From Shewanella halifaxensis HAW-EB4 (GTDB taxonomy: Bacteria > Pseudomonadota > Gammaproteobacteria > Enterobacterales > Shewanellaceae), in assembly GCF_000019185.1 (NCBI RefSeq), contig NC_010334.1, positions 496,001 through 560,000 of the forward strand: 64,000 nucleotides of DNA, given 5' to 3'. Shown in pieces: positions 8,539 through 16,067 of the stretch. Numbering within the stretch: the first letter of the stretch is position 1; each line of letters begins with the position of its first letter. Made by a program: the position numbers and the translations under genes. The notes under the pieces are model-generated. The model was not told where the DNA came from. It searched no databases and worked only from the letters and a program-made list of their open reading frames with translations.

Positions 8539-9216
8539 ATGGCGATAAAAGACTGGCCCGTTGGCGAAGGTCCACGAGAAAAATTATTAAATCAAGGGGT
8601 GAAGCAGCTATCGGATGCTGAATTATTGGCTGTCTTGCTTAGAGTGGGTTTAAAAGGCTTAAGTGCTGTGGAGCTAGCTAGAACTATGATTAATGAGTTT
8701 GGTGGCCTTAGAGGCCTTCTGGCAGCGTCTCAGACACAAGTTTGTCGCCTCGATGGGATAGGCCCTGTTAAGTTCGCGCAAATGCAGGCTGCAGTGGAGT
8801 TAGGCACGCGAATTTCGCAAGAAAATCTACAAAGAGGAAAAATTTTATCTGATCCTGATTTAACTCGGGACTATTTAATGAGACAATTGTCTGATCGTGC
8901 TTACGAAGTGTTCGCTATTTTATTGTTAGATAGTCAACATAGAGTGATTCAATTCGTTGAATTATTTAGGGGTACAATCAATTCAGCATCAGTTTATCCA
9001 CGTGAAGTGGTAAGTTTAGTGCTTGAAAAAAAGGCTGCGGCTGTGATCGTGTGTCACAATCACCCCTCAGGGATTGCAGAACCAAGTACAGCCGATAGAC
9101 GAATTACTGAGCGATTGAAACAAGCCTTACAAACTATCGATGTTTCCTTGTTGGACCATATGGTTGTAGGCGATCGAGAGATCGTTTCTTTTGCTGAACG
9201 GGGATGGATAGATTAA
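8539..9216 (+). CDS. radC: RadC-family JAB1/MPN-domain protein
   Basis: RadC (UPF0758), 225 residues. There is an N-terminal helix-hairpin-helix region (about 40-90) and a C-terminal MPN/JAMM metalloprotease-like domain. The metal-binding pattern H173-x-H175-PSG...D186 is visible. The cellular function is not settled: the historical DNA-repair role in E. coli was later attributed to recG. Start ATG is preceded by AAGGAGG. The stop codon lies inside an 18-bp perfect palindrome that also abuts the rpmB promoter. Confidence 0.93.
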   Translation: MAIKDWPVGEGPREKLLNQGVKQLSDAELLAVLLRVGLKGLSAVELARTMINEFGGLRGLLAASQTQVCRLDGIGPVKFAQMQAAVELGTRISQENLQRGKILSDPDLTRDYLMRQLSDRAYEVFAILLLDSQHRVIQFVELFRGTINSASVYPREVVSLVLEKKAAAVIVCHNHPSGIAEPSTADRRITERLKQALQTIDVSLLDHMVVGDREIVSFAERGWID

Positions 9217-9223
9217 TCTATCC
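9206..9223. repeat. 18-bp perfect palindrome over the radC stop codon
   Basis: GGATAGATTAATCTATCC contains the radC TAA near its centre and ends 2 bp before the -35 of the rpmB promoter candidate. It could be a weak terminator (followed by CTTGATCTTTT) or a dimer-type operator. Confidence 0.7.
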
Positions 9224-9224
9224 C

Positions 9225-9253
9225 TTGATCTTTTATTTTAGATCCTGTATAAA
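9225..9253 (+). promoter_or_regulatory. rpmBG promoter (sigma-70 type)
   Basis: TTGATC, a 17-bp spacer and TATAAA, followed by a GC-rich discriminator (ATGCGCCC) as in growth-rate-regulated promoters. It leaves a leader of about 85 nt before rpmB. Confidence 0.7.
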
Positions 9254-9344
9254 ATGCGCCCTCTGTTGTGTGCCTCAGGCGACGGCCGTGTTCGAGGTGC
9301 ATTAATGCTCGAGCGTTAAATATATTGTTTTGGAGAAGATTGAC

Positions 9345-9581
9345 ATGTCAAGAGTATGCCAAGTAACTGGCAAGCGACCAATGGTTGGTAACAACCGTTC
9401 GCACGCGAAGAACGCAACGCGTCGTCGTTTTTTACCTAACCTACAGAACCACCGTTTCTGGTTAGAAAACGAAAAGCGTTTCGTACAGCTACGTATATCT
9501 ACTAAAGGTATGCGTATCATCGACAAGAAAGGTATTGAAGTTGTTATTGCTGAACTTCGTGCCCGCGGCGAGAAGGTATAA
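9345..9581 (+). CDS. rpmB: 50S ribosomal protein L28
   Basis: L28, 78 residues as in E. coli. It is a small basic protein of the large ribosomal subunit. The sequence MSRVCQVTGKRPM...NNRSHAKNATRRRF is the family signature. The start is the ATG with TGGAGAAG upstream; the in-frame TTG five codons earlier is rejected. It is co-transcribed with rpmG 6 bp downstream, as in enterics. Confidence 0.98.
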   Translation: MSRVCQVTGKRPMVGNNRSHAKNATRRRFLPNLQNHRFWLENEKRFVQLRISTKGMRIIDKKGIEVVIAELRARGEKV

Positions 9582-9587
9582 TAAACC

Positions 9588-9761
9588 ATGGCTAAAGCTA
9601 AAGGTAATCGTGAGAAGATCAAGCTAGTTTCTAGCGCTAACACTGGTCACTTCTACACGACTGAAAAAAACAAGCGTAACATGCCTGAAAAAATGGAAAT
9701 CAAGAAATTTGATCCAGTTGTTCGTCAGCACGTTATGTACAAAGAAGCTAAAATCAAGTAA
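9588..9761 (+). CDS. rpmG: 50S ribosomal protein L33
   Basis: L33, 57 residues (E. coli 55), translated directly from the sequence: MAKAKGNREKIKLVSSANTG at the start and FDPVVRQHVMYKEAKIK at the end. It lacks the two CxxC pairs of zinc-ribbon L33 paralogues, so it is the zinc-independent (C-) form. The start is an ATG 6 bp after the rpmB stop, and a strong terminator follows. Confidence 0.97.
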   Translation: MAKAKGNREKIKLVSSANTGHFYTTEKNKRNMPEKMEIKKFDPVVRQHVMYKEAKIK

Positions 9762-9782
9762 TTACTTGTTTAAGCATCTTGG

Positions 9783-9813
9783 AAAAAGCCTCTATTTATA
9801 GGGGCTTTTTTTT
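9783..9813 (+). terminator. rpmBG terminator
   Basis: An 11-bp stem (AAAAAGCCTCT paired with AGGGGCTTTTT, one T-G pair), a 6-nt loop and a T8 tract, 22 bp after the rpmG stop. Confidence 0.92.
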
Positions 9814-10116
9814 GCCTAAAATTTACTGACATCGCTTCAATCCCCCCATATTTCTTACTCAAAGATCTTATCAAAGTCGCTTTCAATCAGTTTTTAATGT
9901 CTTTCGGCATTCAAATTGCGTAACCATTCACTAATGCCGGTGTTGTTATACCGTGCAGTCGTAGGCACTTAGTCAGGTGGACTCGTCGCTAATTAATAGC
10001 TTTGCTGTATGAGGTGCCTATTTAAATATAGGTTTTTCTGGGGTTTATATAAAAAACGATTGAATGTCATGCGAACCTGTCGACATAAAGCATCATCGCT
10101 ACAATAAAATAACGCG
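9814..10116. other. non-coding gap upstream of argA
   Basis: Between the rpmG terminator and the argA operator I see no gene, RNA or strong repeat. A weak -10-like TACAAT at 10101-10106 lacks a good -35. Confidence 0.5.
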
Positions 10117-10153
10117 TGATAATAAATGCTTTTTAAATGAATTTAAATGCACT
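10117..10153 (+). promoter_or_regulatory. probable tandem ARG boxes (ArgR operator) of argA
   Basis: The ArgR half-box consensus is WNTGAATWWWWATTCANW. The downstream copy at 10136-10153 reads TGAAT-TTAA-ATGCA, one mismatch in the ten core bases. An upstream copy starting TGATA-ATAA-ATGCT lies exactly 21 bp earlier, the standard centre spacing of paired ARG boxes. The weaker copy has four core mismatches. Together they indicate arginine/ArgR repression of argA. Confidence 0.6.
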
Positions 10154-10235
10154 ATTATCTTTGGGTATAACTGAGCTAATTATCAAATATGAAGCTTCGG
10201 ATATCTTTCCTATCTATTTTAAAGGTGATGTTAAC

Positions 10236-11558
10236 GTGCGTACCACAGAACTTGTTGATGGATTTCGTCATTCCGCTTCCTATGTGAATGCCCATAGGGG
10301 CAAAACCTTCGTCGTTATGTTGGGTGGCGAGGCTATCGCACAGCAACAGTTTCGCGCCATCATCAATGATATTGCGCTACTGCACAGCCTTGGGATTAAG
10401 ATAGTCCTTGTTCATGGCGCTAGGCCGCAGATAGATGAAGCGTTGGCCGAGCGCAGTTTGGCTGCCGAATATTACAATGGTGTGAGAGTCACGGAAGAAG
10501 ACGCGCTTAAGGTCATTAAACAAGTGGTAGGTGCTTTGCACCTCGATATCACCGCGCGCCTATCGATGAGTCTAAGTAACACGCCAATGCAGGGCGCACA
10601 GATCAACGTGGTCAGCGGTAACTTTGTCATTGCTCAGCCATTAGGGGTCGAGGATGGTGTCGATTATTGTCTCAGCGGTAAGGTGCGTCGTATTGACAGC
10701 CTGGGGCTGAAGCGTCAGCTCGACAGTGGTGGTATCGTATTACTTGGCCCTGTAGCAGCCTCTGTGACGGGGGAGAGCTTTAATCTAACTGCAGAAGAGG
10801 TTGCCACCCAGATTGCAATAAAACTCAAAGCAGACAAGATGATAGGCTTTAGCGCCGAGAAAGGTATTTTAGATAACTATGGTCAGGTTGTCGCTGAGTT
10901 GATGCCCACCGAAGCGCAAAAGATCTTAAATGAGTTTCCCGAGGTCTCTCCATTGTGTGTTGGCACCAAGGCTTTCTTGGAGGCCAGCATCGATGCTTGT
11001 CGCAATGGGGTCAGTCGCTGTCACTTTGTGAGTTATCTCGATGATGGTGCACTGTTGCAAGAGCTCTTCTCCCGCGATGGTATCGGCACGCAGATTGTAA
11101 CCGAAAGCGCCGAGCGTCTACGTAGAGCAACGATCAGTGATATCGGCGGCATATTAGATCTTATCCGCCCACTGGAGCAGAAAGGGATCTTAGTGCGGCG
11201 CTCACGTGAGCAGCTAGAGGTGGAGATAGAGCAGTTTATGTTAATTGAGCGCGACAGCCTAGTGATCGGCTGCGCGGCGTTTTATCCATTTGAGGAGGAT
11301 AATGCGGGTGAGTTTGCCTGTTTAGTGGTGCATCCCGACTACCGCGATGCCGATAGAGGCAGCTTGCTACTACAAAATATTATTGGTCAGGCAAGAGTGA
11401 GAGGCTATTCGCGTTTGTTTGCCTTAACGACCCGCAGTATCCATTGGTTCTTAGAGCATGGGTTTAATATGGTTGAAGTTGAAGCGTTGCCAGAGAAGAA
11501 AAAGCAGCTGTATAACTATCAACGCAAATCGAAGATTTTAGCGCTAGACTTATACTGA
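10236..11558 (+). CDS. argA: amino-acid N-acetyltransferase (N-acetylglutamate synthase)
   Basis: ArgA, 440 residues (E. coli 443), acetylates glutamate with acetyl-CoA, the first step of arginine synthesis, and is usually feedback-inhibited by arginine. The N-terminal amino-acid-kinase domain (about 1-290) has the family block HRGKTFVVMLGGEA. The C-terminal GNAT domain (about 295-440) includes VVHPDYRDADRGS and ends YNYQRKSKILALDLY. The GTG start (VRTTELVDGFRHS) follows AAAGGTGA and matches the family N-terminus. The frame is open 33 codons further upstream, but that stretch overlaps the ARG boxes and is unlike the family. Confidence 0.95.
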   Translation: MRTTELVDGFRHSASYVNAHRGKTFVVMLGGEAIAQQQFRAIINDIALLHSLGIKIVLVHGARPQIDEALAERSLAAEYYNGVRVTEEDALKVIKQVVGALHLDITARLSMSLSNTPMQGAQINVVSGNFVIAQPLGVEDGVDYCLSGKVRRIDSLGLKRQLDSGGIVLLGPVAASVTGESFNLTAEEVATQIAIKLKADKMIGFSAEKGILDNYGQVVAELMPTEAQKILNEFPEVSPLCVGTKAFLEASIDACRNGVSRCHFVSYLDDGALLQELFSRDGIGTQIVTESAERLRRATISDIGGILDLIRPLEQKGILVRRSREQLEVEIEQFMLIERDSLVIGCAAFYPFEEDNAGEFACLVVHPDYRDADRGSLLLQNIIGQARVRGYSRLFALTTRSIHWFLEHGFNMVEVEALPEKKKQLYNYQRKSKILALDLY

Positions 11559-11651
11559 TTGGTATTTGAGTCATATGGAAGAAAGGCTTAAAGGATGACA
11601 AAAGTTATTGTCATCTAAAAATCTGAACACCATAGCTAATTAGGAGCGCCC

Positions 11652-12158
11652 ATGCCTCAGGTTTATGCACTGGCACCACTCACGTCAGGGGGTTACTGGA
11701 GCTTCATTGCTTTGCTAGCGATTTTAGTCGGATTGTTGACTTTTATCTATTTCAGTACGCTACCCGAGATCAGTAAAATCATCAGTTTTGGGTTACTCCT
11801 GCTCACGCTGTTTGCGTTTAGTTGGGTGTTCTATAAGGCAGATGATTCTAAGTTGATTATTGGCGATGACACGTTAACCCTTGATGTGCCATTTTACGCG
11901 ATCACCCTGCCGCTTGCCGAGGTGAAGATAAAAGAGATCCAGCGTCTAGATTGGCAGCGGGATCCCGATTTAAAACTCGAGTCTCGTCACAATGGTGTCG
12001 GTATGGCGGGTTATCAATTAGGTTGGTTTAAATTGTCCAATAAACAAAAAGCCTTTGTCGCAATGAGCGAAGAACAAAATCTGGTGATGATCCCAACGCT
12101 CCGTGGATACCGGATCATATTGAGTCTACAAGAGCCGGATAGGTTATTGAGTCGATAG
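11652..12158 (+). CDS. small membrane protein with a bacterial PH-like C-terminal region (function unknown)
   Basis: 168 residues, not recognised as a named protein. Two hydrophobic segments (about 16-34 and 41-60) form a hairpin near the N-terminus. The remaining about 100 residues are soluble and beta-rich (LIIGDDTLTLDVPFYAITLP, then FKLSNKQKAFVAMSEEQNLVMIPTLRGYRIILSL). This arrangement resembles bacterial PH-domain membrane proteins, where the folded part packs beneath the membrane. The start has AGGAGCG upstream. It lies 93 bp after argA and shares a bidirectional terminator with rarD, so it may be read with argA. The PH call is inference from layout. Confidence 0.7.
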   Translation: MPQVYALAPLTSGGYWSFIALLAILVGLLTFIYFSTLPEISKIISFGLLLLTLFAFSWVFYKADDSKLIIGDDTLTLDVPFYAITLPLAEVKIKEIQRLDWQRDPDLKLESRHNGVGMAGYQLGWFKLSNKQKAFVAMSEEQNLVMIPTLRGYRIILSLQEPDRLLSR

Positions 12159-12164
12159 CCAAAA

Positions 12165-12198
12165 AAAAAAGCGAACCAGAATAAGGTTCGCTTTTTTT
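12165..12198. terminator. bidirectional terminator between the membrane protein gene and rarD
   Basis: A perfect 14-bp stem (A7-GCGAACC / GGTTCGC-T7) with a 6-nt loop, lying between convergent genes. Confidence 0.93.
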
Positions 12199-12206
12199 GT
12201 TAGGCG

Positions 12207-13094
12207 TTATAGCTTAGGTTTTCGTTTATAGAACATATCTACCGTAAACAGGAGCAGTGCCGCCCAGATGAATGCGAAGGTAATGCCTTTTTCCGCATCG
12301 AAAGGCTCGTTGAACAAGGCGATAGCCAGCACAAACATAATGCTTGGGCCTATATATTGAAAGAAACCTAGCATTGAAAATGGGATCCTAACGGCTGCGG
12401 AGGCAAAGCACAGTAAAGGAATGGTCGTTACGATACCCGCTGCAACTAAGAGTAGATTTAAATTCAAATCGTTAGTGAGCAGATGGGTTAATGAATCTCC
12501 CATATTGGTAACCAGGTAAATAAGCGCGATTGGCATCAAAATAGCGGTTTCTACTAGTAAGCCTGTCTTGGCGTCGACATTGACTTTTTTACGTAGCAAG
12601 CCATAGAAAGCAAATGAACAGGCTAAGCCTAGCGACACTAATGGAATTGAACCAAATGAGATCAGCTGGATCATTACACCTGTTGCTGCGAGTGCAACTG
12701 CCGCCCATTGCAGTTTACGTAGGCGCTCACCTAGAAATATCATGGCTAGACTGACATTCACCAGCGGATTTATGAAATAGCCTAAACTTGCATCGAGCAT
12801 GTGGTCGTTATTGACCGCCCAGATAAATAGTAGCCAGTTACCTGCAATCAATACCGAAGTTACACACAGTACAGCGAGCTGCTTGGGTTGTTTAAGCAGG
12901 TTGCGCAGTCGGGCAAAACCACCGAAAAGTGCGATTAAAATAGTAACAAAGACAAATGACCAAAGTACTCGGTGTAATAAGATCTCTGCTGCGGGTACCT
13001 TGTCGAGCAGCTTGAAATAAAGCGCTGCAAATCCCCAAAGGGTATAGGCGCAAATTGCATAGATTATGCCTTTACGGTATTCAGTTTCTTGCAT
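12207..13094 (-). CDS. rarD: EamA-family transporter RarD
   Basis: RarD, 295 residues (E. coli 296), is an inner-membrane protein of the drug/metabolite (EamA) superfamily with about ten hydrophobic segments. The family name came from a link to chloramphenicol resistance; the substrate is unproven. The start MQETEYRKGIIYAICAYTLWG fits the family N-terminus, and the motif LGYFINPLVNVSLAM is typical. rarD, yigI and recQ are neighbours here as in E. coli, but pldA, which lies there in E. coli, is absent. Confidence 0.92.
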   Translation of the reverse strand: MQETEYRKGIIYAICAYTLWGFAALYFKLLDKVPAAEILLHRVLWSFVFVTILIALFGGFARLRNLLKQPKQLAVLCVTSVLIAGNWLLFIWAVNNDHMLDASLGYFINPLVNVSLAMIFLGERLRKLQWAAVALAATGVMIQLISFGSIPLVSLGLACSFAFYGLLRKKVNVDAKTGLLVETAILMPIALIYLVTNMGDSLTHLLTNDLNLNLLLVAAGIVTTIPLLCFASAAVRIPFSMLGFFQYIGPSIMFVLAIALFNEPFDAEKGITFAFIWAALLLFTVDMFYKRKPKL

Positions 13095-13259
13095 TGGAAT
13101 GTATTAAATAGGGAAGTAGCCGCAGATTGTAGTCTTGCTAAGCAATAGACTCAAGCAGTGAACGACTTTATTGAAATGGCCCGCTGTTGTTTGAATGTGA
13201 CAGTTAGGAAAGCTTAGCTGCCACTTCTGATAAAATCGCTAGTCGCTTATTATCAAAAC

Positions 13260-13724
13260 TTAGCCAACCATGTAAGTTCCTGTTCCAAAAGCGATATGGT
13301 CGCCTTTTTCGTTATGAAGCTCCATTCGTGATACCGAAACTCGATTACCTGCGCGGATCACTGTGCCCGTGCCTGTAAATATTTCGCCACGACCCGGACG
13401 CAAATAGTCAATTCTAAGGTCGATGGTGCCGAGTGTTTTGATGCGGTTTTCCAGCTCTTCTTGGCTCCAATCATCCCGGCTAGCGACTAATCCAGAAAAA
13501 GCCGTGAGACCACCGACCACATCGAGAACCGTTGCCGTTACTCCACCATGAAGGATCTGCTGATGGATATTGCCTATTAGTTCAGGTTTCATGGTCACTT
13601 GAATTTCTACGCCGTCCATATCATAGCGCTTGATATCCATGCCCAGCAGGTTGTGAAAGGGCACGTGTTGGTCAAAAATTTCGGCGACTCTACGTAATGT
13701 TTCTTGCTGAATTTGCTGACTCAT
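13260..13724 (-). CDS. yigI: YigI-type hotdog-fold thioesterase
   Basis: 154 residues (E. coli YigI 155). It is a PaaI/4HBT hotdog-fold protein, expected to be an acyl-CoA thioesterase in the cytoplasm. The hotdog helix segment LHGGVTATVLDVVGGLTAF (HGG motif followed by the D of the active helix) and the strand IDLRIDYLRPGRGEIFTGTGTVIR are clear. Position between rarD and recQ supports the name yigI. Chain-length preference cannot be read from sequence. Confidence 0.88.
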   Translation of the reverse strand: MSQQIQQETLRRVAEIFDQHVPFHNLLGMDIKRYDMDGVEIQVTMKPELIGNIHQQILHGGVTATVLDVVGGLTAFSGLVASRDDWSQEELENRIKTLGTIDLRIDYLRPGRGEIFTGTGTVIRAGNRVSVSRMELHNEKGDHIAFGTGTYMVG

Positions 13725-13885
13725 TTAGCGTCCCTATGTCATAAGTAATCCTATTAGAGTATTTAATCTATCGCTAATGGATAGGAGGATGCAAGCTCAA
13801 AATTTATTCAGTAACGACAATCGAGAGAGACAATAGCCTCACGCTCATTTAGAATAGTCGACCCTATTTTTAACACAGGTTCACT

Positions 13886-15709
13886 ATGGATCAGGCCGCG
13901 CTCGATAATTCAGTCGATCAGTTATCTTCCACCCTTCAGTCGGTATTTGGTTATCGTACTTTTAGAGAGGGGCAGCGAGAGGTAATTGAACAGATCTGCG
14001 CGGGACAAGATTGCCTAGTGATCATGCCAACGGGTGGCGGTAAAAGCCTGTGTTATCAATTGCCAGCATTAATCATGCCCGGTTTGACTGTGGTGGTATC
14101 TCCGCTGATCTCATTAATGAAAGATCAGGTCGACAGCCTTATCCAAACCGGCGTCTCAGCGGCCTACTTAAACTCATCTCTGCCAAGAGAGGAGAGTCTA
14201 CAAGTCTTACAAAAGATGCGCTATGGCGAGCTAAAGTTGCTGTATGTATCGCCGGAGCGTCTACTACAAGCAAGTTTTATCGATAGGCTACATGAGCTTA
14301 ATGTCTCTTTGTTTGCGATTGACGAGGCGCACTGTATCTCGCAGTGGGGTCATGACTTTAGGCCCGAATATGCCGCATTAGGCCGCTTACGCCAGCAATT
14401 TCCCCAAGTCCCTATCATGGCACTGACGGCGACGGCCGATAAAGCGACCCGAGCCGACATTTGTGAGCGTTTAACCATTACGCCGCACTCTTTACTGACC
14501 AGTTTTGATCGACCCAATATTCGCTATACCGTAGCTGAAAAGCTCAATGCAGCGAATCAGTTGCGTCAGTTTGTCGATGCGCAAAACGGGACTAGTGGCA
14601 TTGTGTACTGTAGCAGTCGACGTCGAGTCGATGAGGTCGCAGAGCGCTTGCGTCTGCAGGGGCATCAAGCCGAAGCTTACCATGCGGGTAAAACTCAAGA
14701 AGAGCGAGCTGATGTTCAAGACCGATTTTTAAAAGACCAGCTCGATATTGTGGTGGCAACCGTGGCATTTGGTATGGGGATCAACAAGTCAAACGTGCGC
14801 TACGTGGTGCATTACGATATCCCTAAGAGCGTAGAGGCTTACTACCAAGAAACTGGTCGTGCTGGGCGAGATGGCTTAGATTCTGAAGCTCTGATGCTAT
14901 TTGACCCTGCCGATATCGGTCGAGTGCGGCACTTAATCGAGCAGTCAGAGCCTGGGCCGCAGCAACAAGTTGAGTTTCACAAGCTCAATACTATGGCTGC
15001 TTTTGCCGAGGCGCAGACTTGCCGTCGCCAAGTGTTATTACATTATTTCGATGAACCTGCGCTAAAGGCGTGTGGTAACTGCGATATTTGCCTCGACCCG
15101 CCTAAAAAATACAACGGTATTCAAGATGCACAAAAAGTGCTGTCTTGCATCTACCGGATTGGGCAACGTTTTGGCATTAACCACCTTATCGAAGTGCTAC
15201 GTGGGTCAAAGTCGGCGAGCGTGATTGAGCGTGGGCATGACAAGTTATCTACCTGGGGCATTGGTAAAGAGAAGAGCCACGAGCATTGGCTCAGCGTGAT
15301 AAGACAGTTGATCCATCTAGGGCTTGCCAATCAGGACATTACCCGAGGTTCTTCGGTGACGCTTAACCCATCTGCACGTGCAGTACTAAAAGGTGAAGTT
15401 GAGTTACTGCTTGCTGAGCCAAGAATCGTCATTCAAACCACTAAGCGCCGCAGTAATAATTCACGTGCGCCGCTTAATTACGATCGTAAGTTGTTCGCAA
15501 GACTTAAGTTGTTGCGTCGCACGCTGGCAGAGGAGTTAGATGTGCCGCCATACTTAGTGTTTAATGATGCAACTTTGGCTGAAATGGCTGCAATACTACC
15601 AACCAGTCCTGGCGAGATGTTGGCTGTAAACGGCGTAGGTGAACGCAAGTTAGAACGCTTTGGTGGTGAGTTTCTTGATGAAATAGCGGACTACCTCGCA
15701 GAAGGTTAA
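13886..15709 (+). CDS. recQ: ATP-dependent DNA helicase RecQ
   Basis: RecQ, 607 residues (E. coli 609), is a superfamily 2 3'-5' helicase in recombination and fork repair. Walker A lies at 47-60 (MPTGGGKSLCYQLP), DEAH at 146-149 with the aromatic-rich loop HCISQWGHDFRPEY after it, and helicase motif VI as QETGRAGRDG. A zinc-binding cluster (QTC..., CGNCDIC) is near 375-402, followed by a winged helix and a C-terminal HRDC domain (about 525-605). Divergent from yigI. The downstream gap is a tandem repeat rather than an ordinary terminator. Confidence 0.97.
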   Translation: MDQAALDNSVDQLSSTLQSVFGYRTFREGQREVIEQICAGQDCLVIMPTGGGKSLCYQLPALIMPGLTVVVSPLISLMKDQVDSLIQTGVSAAYLNSSLPREESLQVLQKMRYGELKLLYVSPERLLQASFIDRLHELNVSLFAIDEAHCISQWGHDFRPEYAALGRLRQQFPQVPIMALTATADKATRADICERLTITPHSLLTSFDRPNIRYTVAEKLNAANQLRQFVDAQNGTSGIVYCSSRRRVDEVAERLRLQGHQAEAYHAGKTQEERADVQDRFLKDQLDIVVATVAFGMGINKSNVRYVVHYDIPKSVEAYYQETGRAGRDGLDSEALMLFDPADIGRVRHLIEQSEPGPQQQVEFHKLNTMAAFAEAQTCRRQVLLHYFDEPALKACGNCDICLDPPKKYNGIQDAQKVLSCIYRIGQRFGINHLIEVLRGSKSASVIERGHDKLSTWGIGKEKSHEHWLSVIRQLIHLGLANQDITRGSSVTLNPSARAVLKGEVELLLAEPRIVIQTTKRRSNNSRAPLNYDRKLFARLKLLRRTLAEELDVPPYLVFNDATLAEMAAILPTSPGEMLAVNGVGERKLERFGGEFLDEIADYLAEG

Positions 15710-15729
15710 TCGATCGTTCTTAGTCTGTC

Positions 15730-16067
15730 ATTACTTGAAATAACGGCCTTACGGTTCTTAATTACTCATTGGCACTTGTTACTGAGAGACGCATGCTGAC
15801 CGGTTTTAGTCGCCTTGCTTGAAATAACTGTCTTACGGTTCTTAATTACTCATTGGCGGTTGTTACTGAGAAACGCTTATTGATAGGTTTTAGTCGCCTT
15901 GCTTGAAATAACTGTTTTGCAGTTCTTAATTACTCATTGGCGGTTGTTACTGAGAAACGCTTATTGATAGGTTTTAGTCGCCTTGCTTGAAATAACGGCC
16001 TTGCAGTTCTTAATTACTCATTGGCGGTTGTTACTGAGAAACGCTTACTGACAGGTTTTAGTCGCCT
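15730..16067. repeat. 84-bp tandem repeat, four copies, overlapping the 3' end of the next gene
   Basis: The core TTCTTAATTACTCATTGGC occurs at 15755, 15839, 15923 and 16007, exactly 84 bp apart. The copies differ by a few substitutions (for example GGCCTTACGG, GTCTTACGG, GTTTTGCAG, GGCCTTGCAG). The copy at the high-coordinate end contains the last 17 codons and stop of the minus-strand TPR/GGDEF-like gene, so the array is an amplification of that gene's 3' end into the recQ gap. The unit length is divisible by three. Confidence 0.93.

Noticed and set aside
9302..9643. A 113-codon minus-strand ORF over rpmB
   Set aside because: It is antisense to rpmB and the start of rpmG, both clearly real ribosomal protein genes.
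10137..10235. 33-codon N-terminal extension of argA
   Set aside because: It overlaps the ARG boxes, is unlike the ArgA N-terminus, and the GTG at 10236 has a ribosome binding site and family-matching sequence.
15730..16067. CRISPR-like array
   Set aside because: The whole 84-bp unit repeats without unique spacers, and one copy is coding; this is a tandem duplication.
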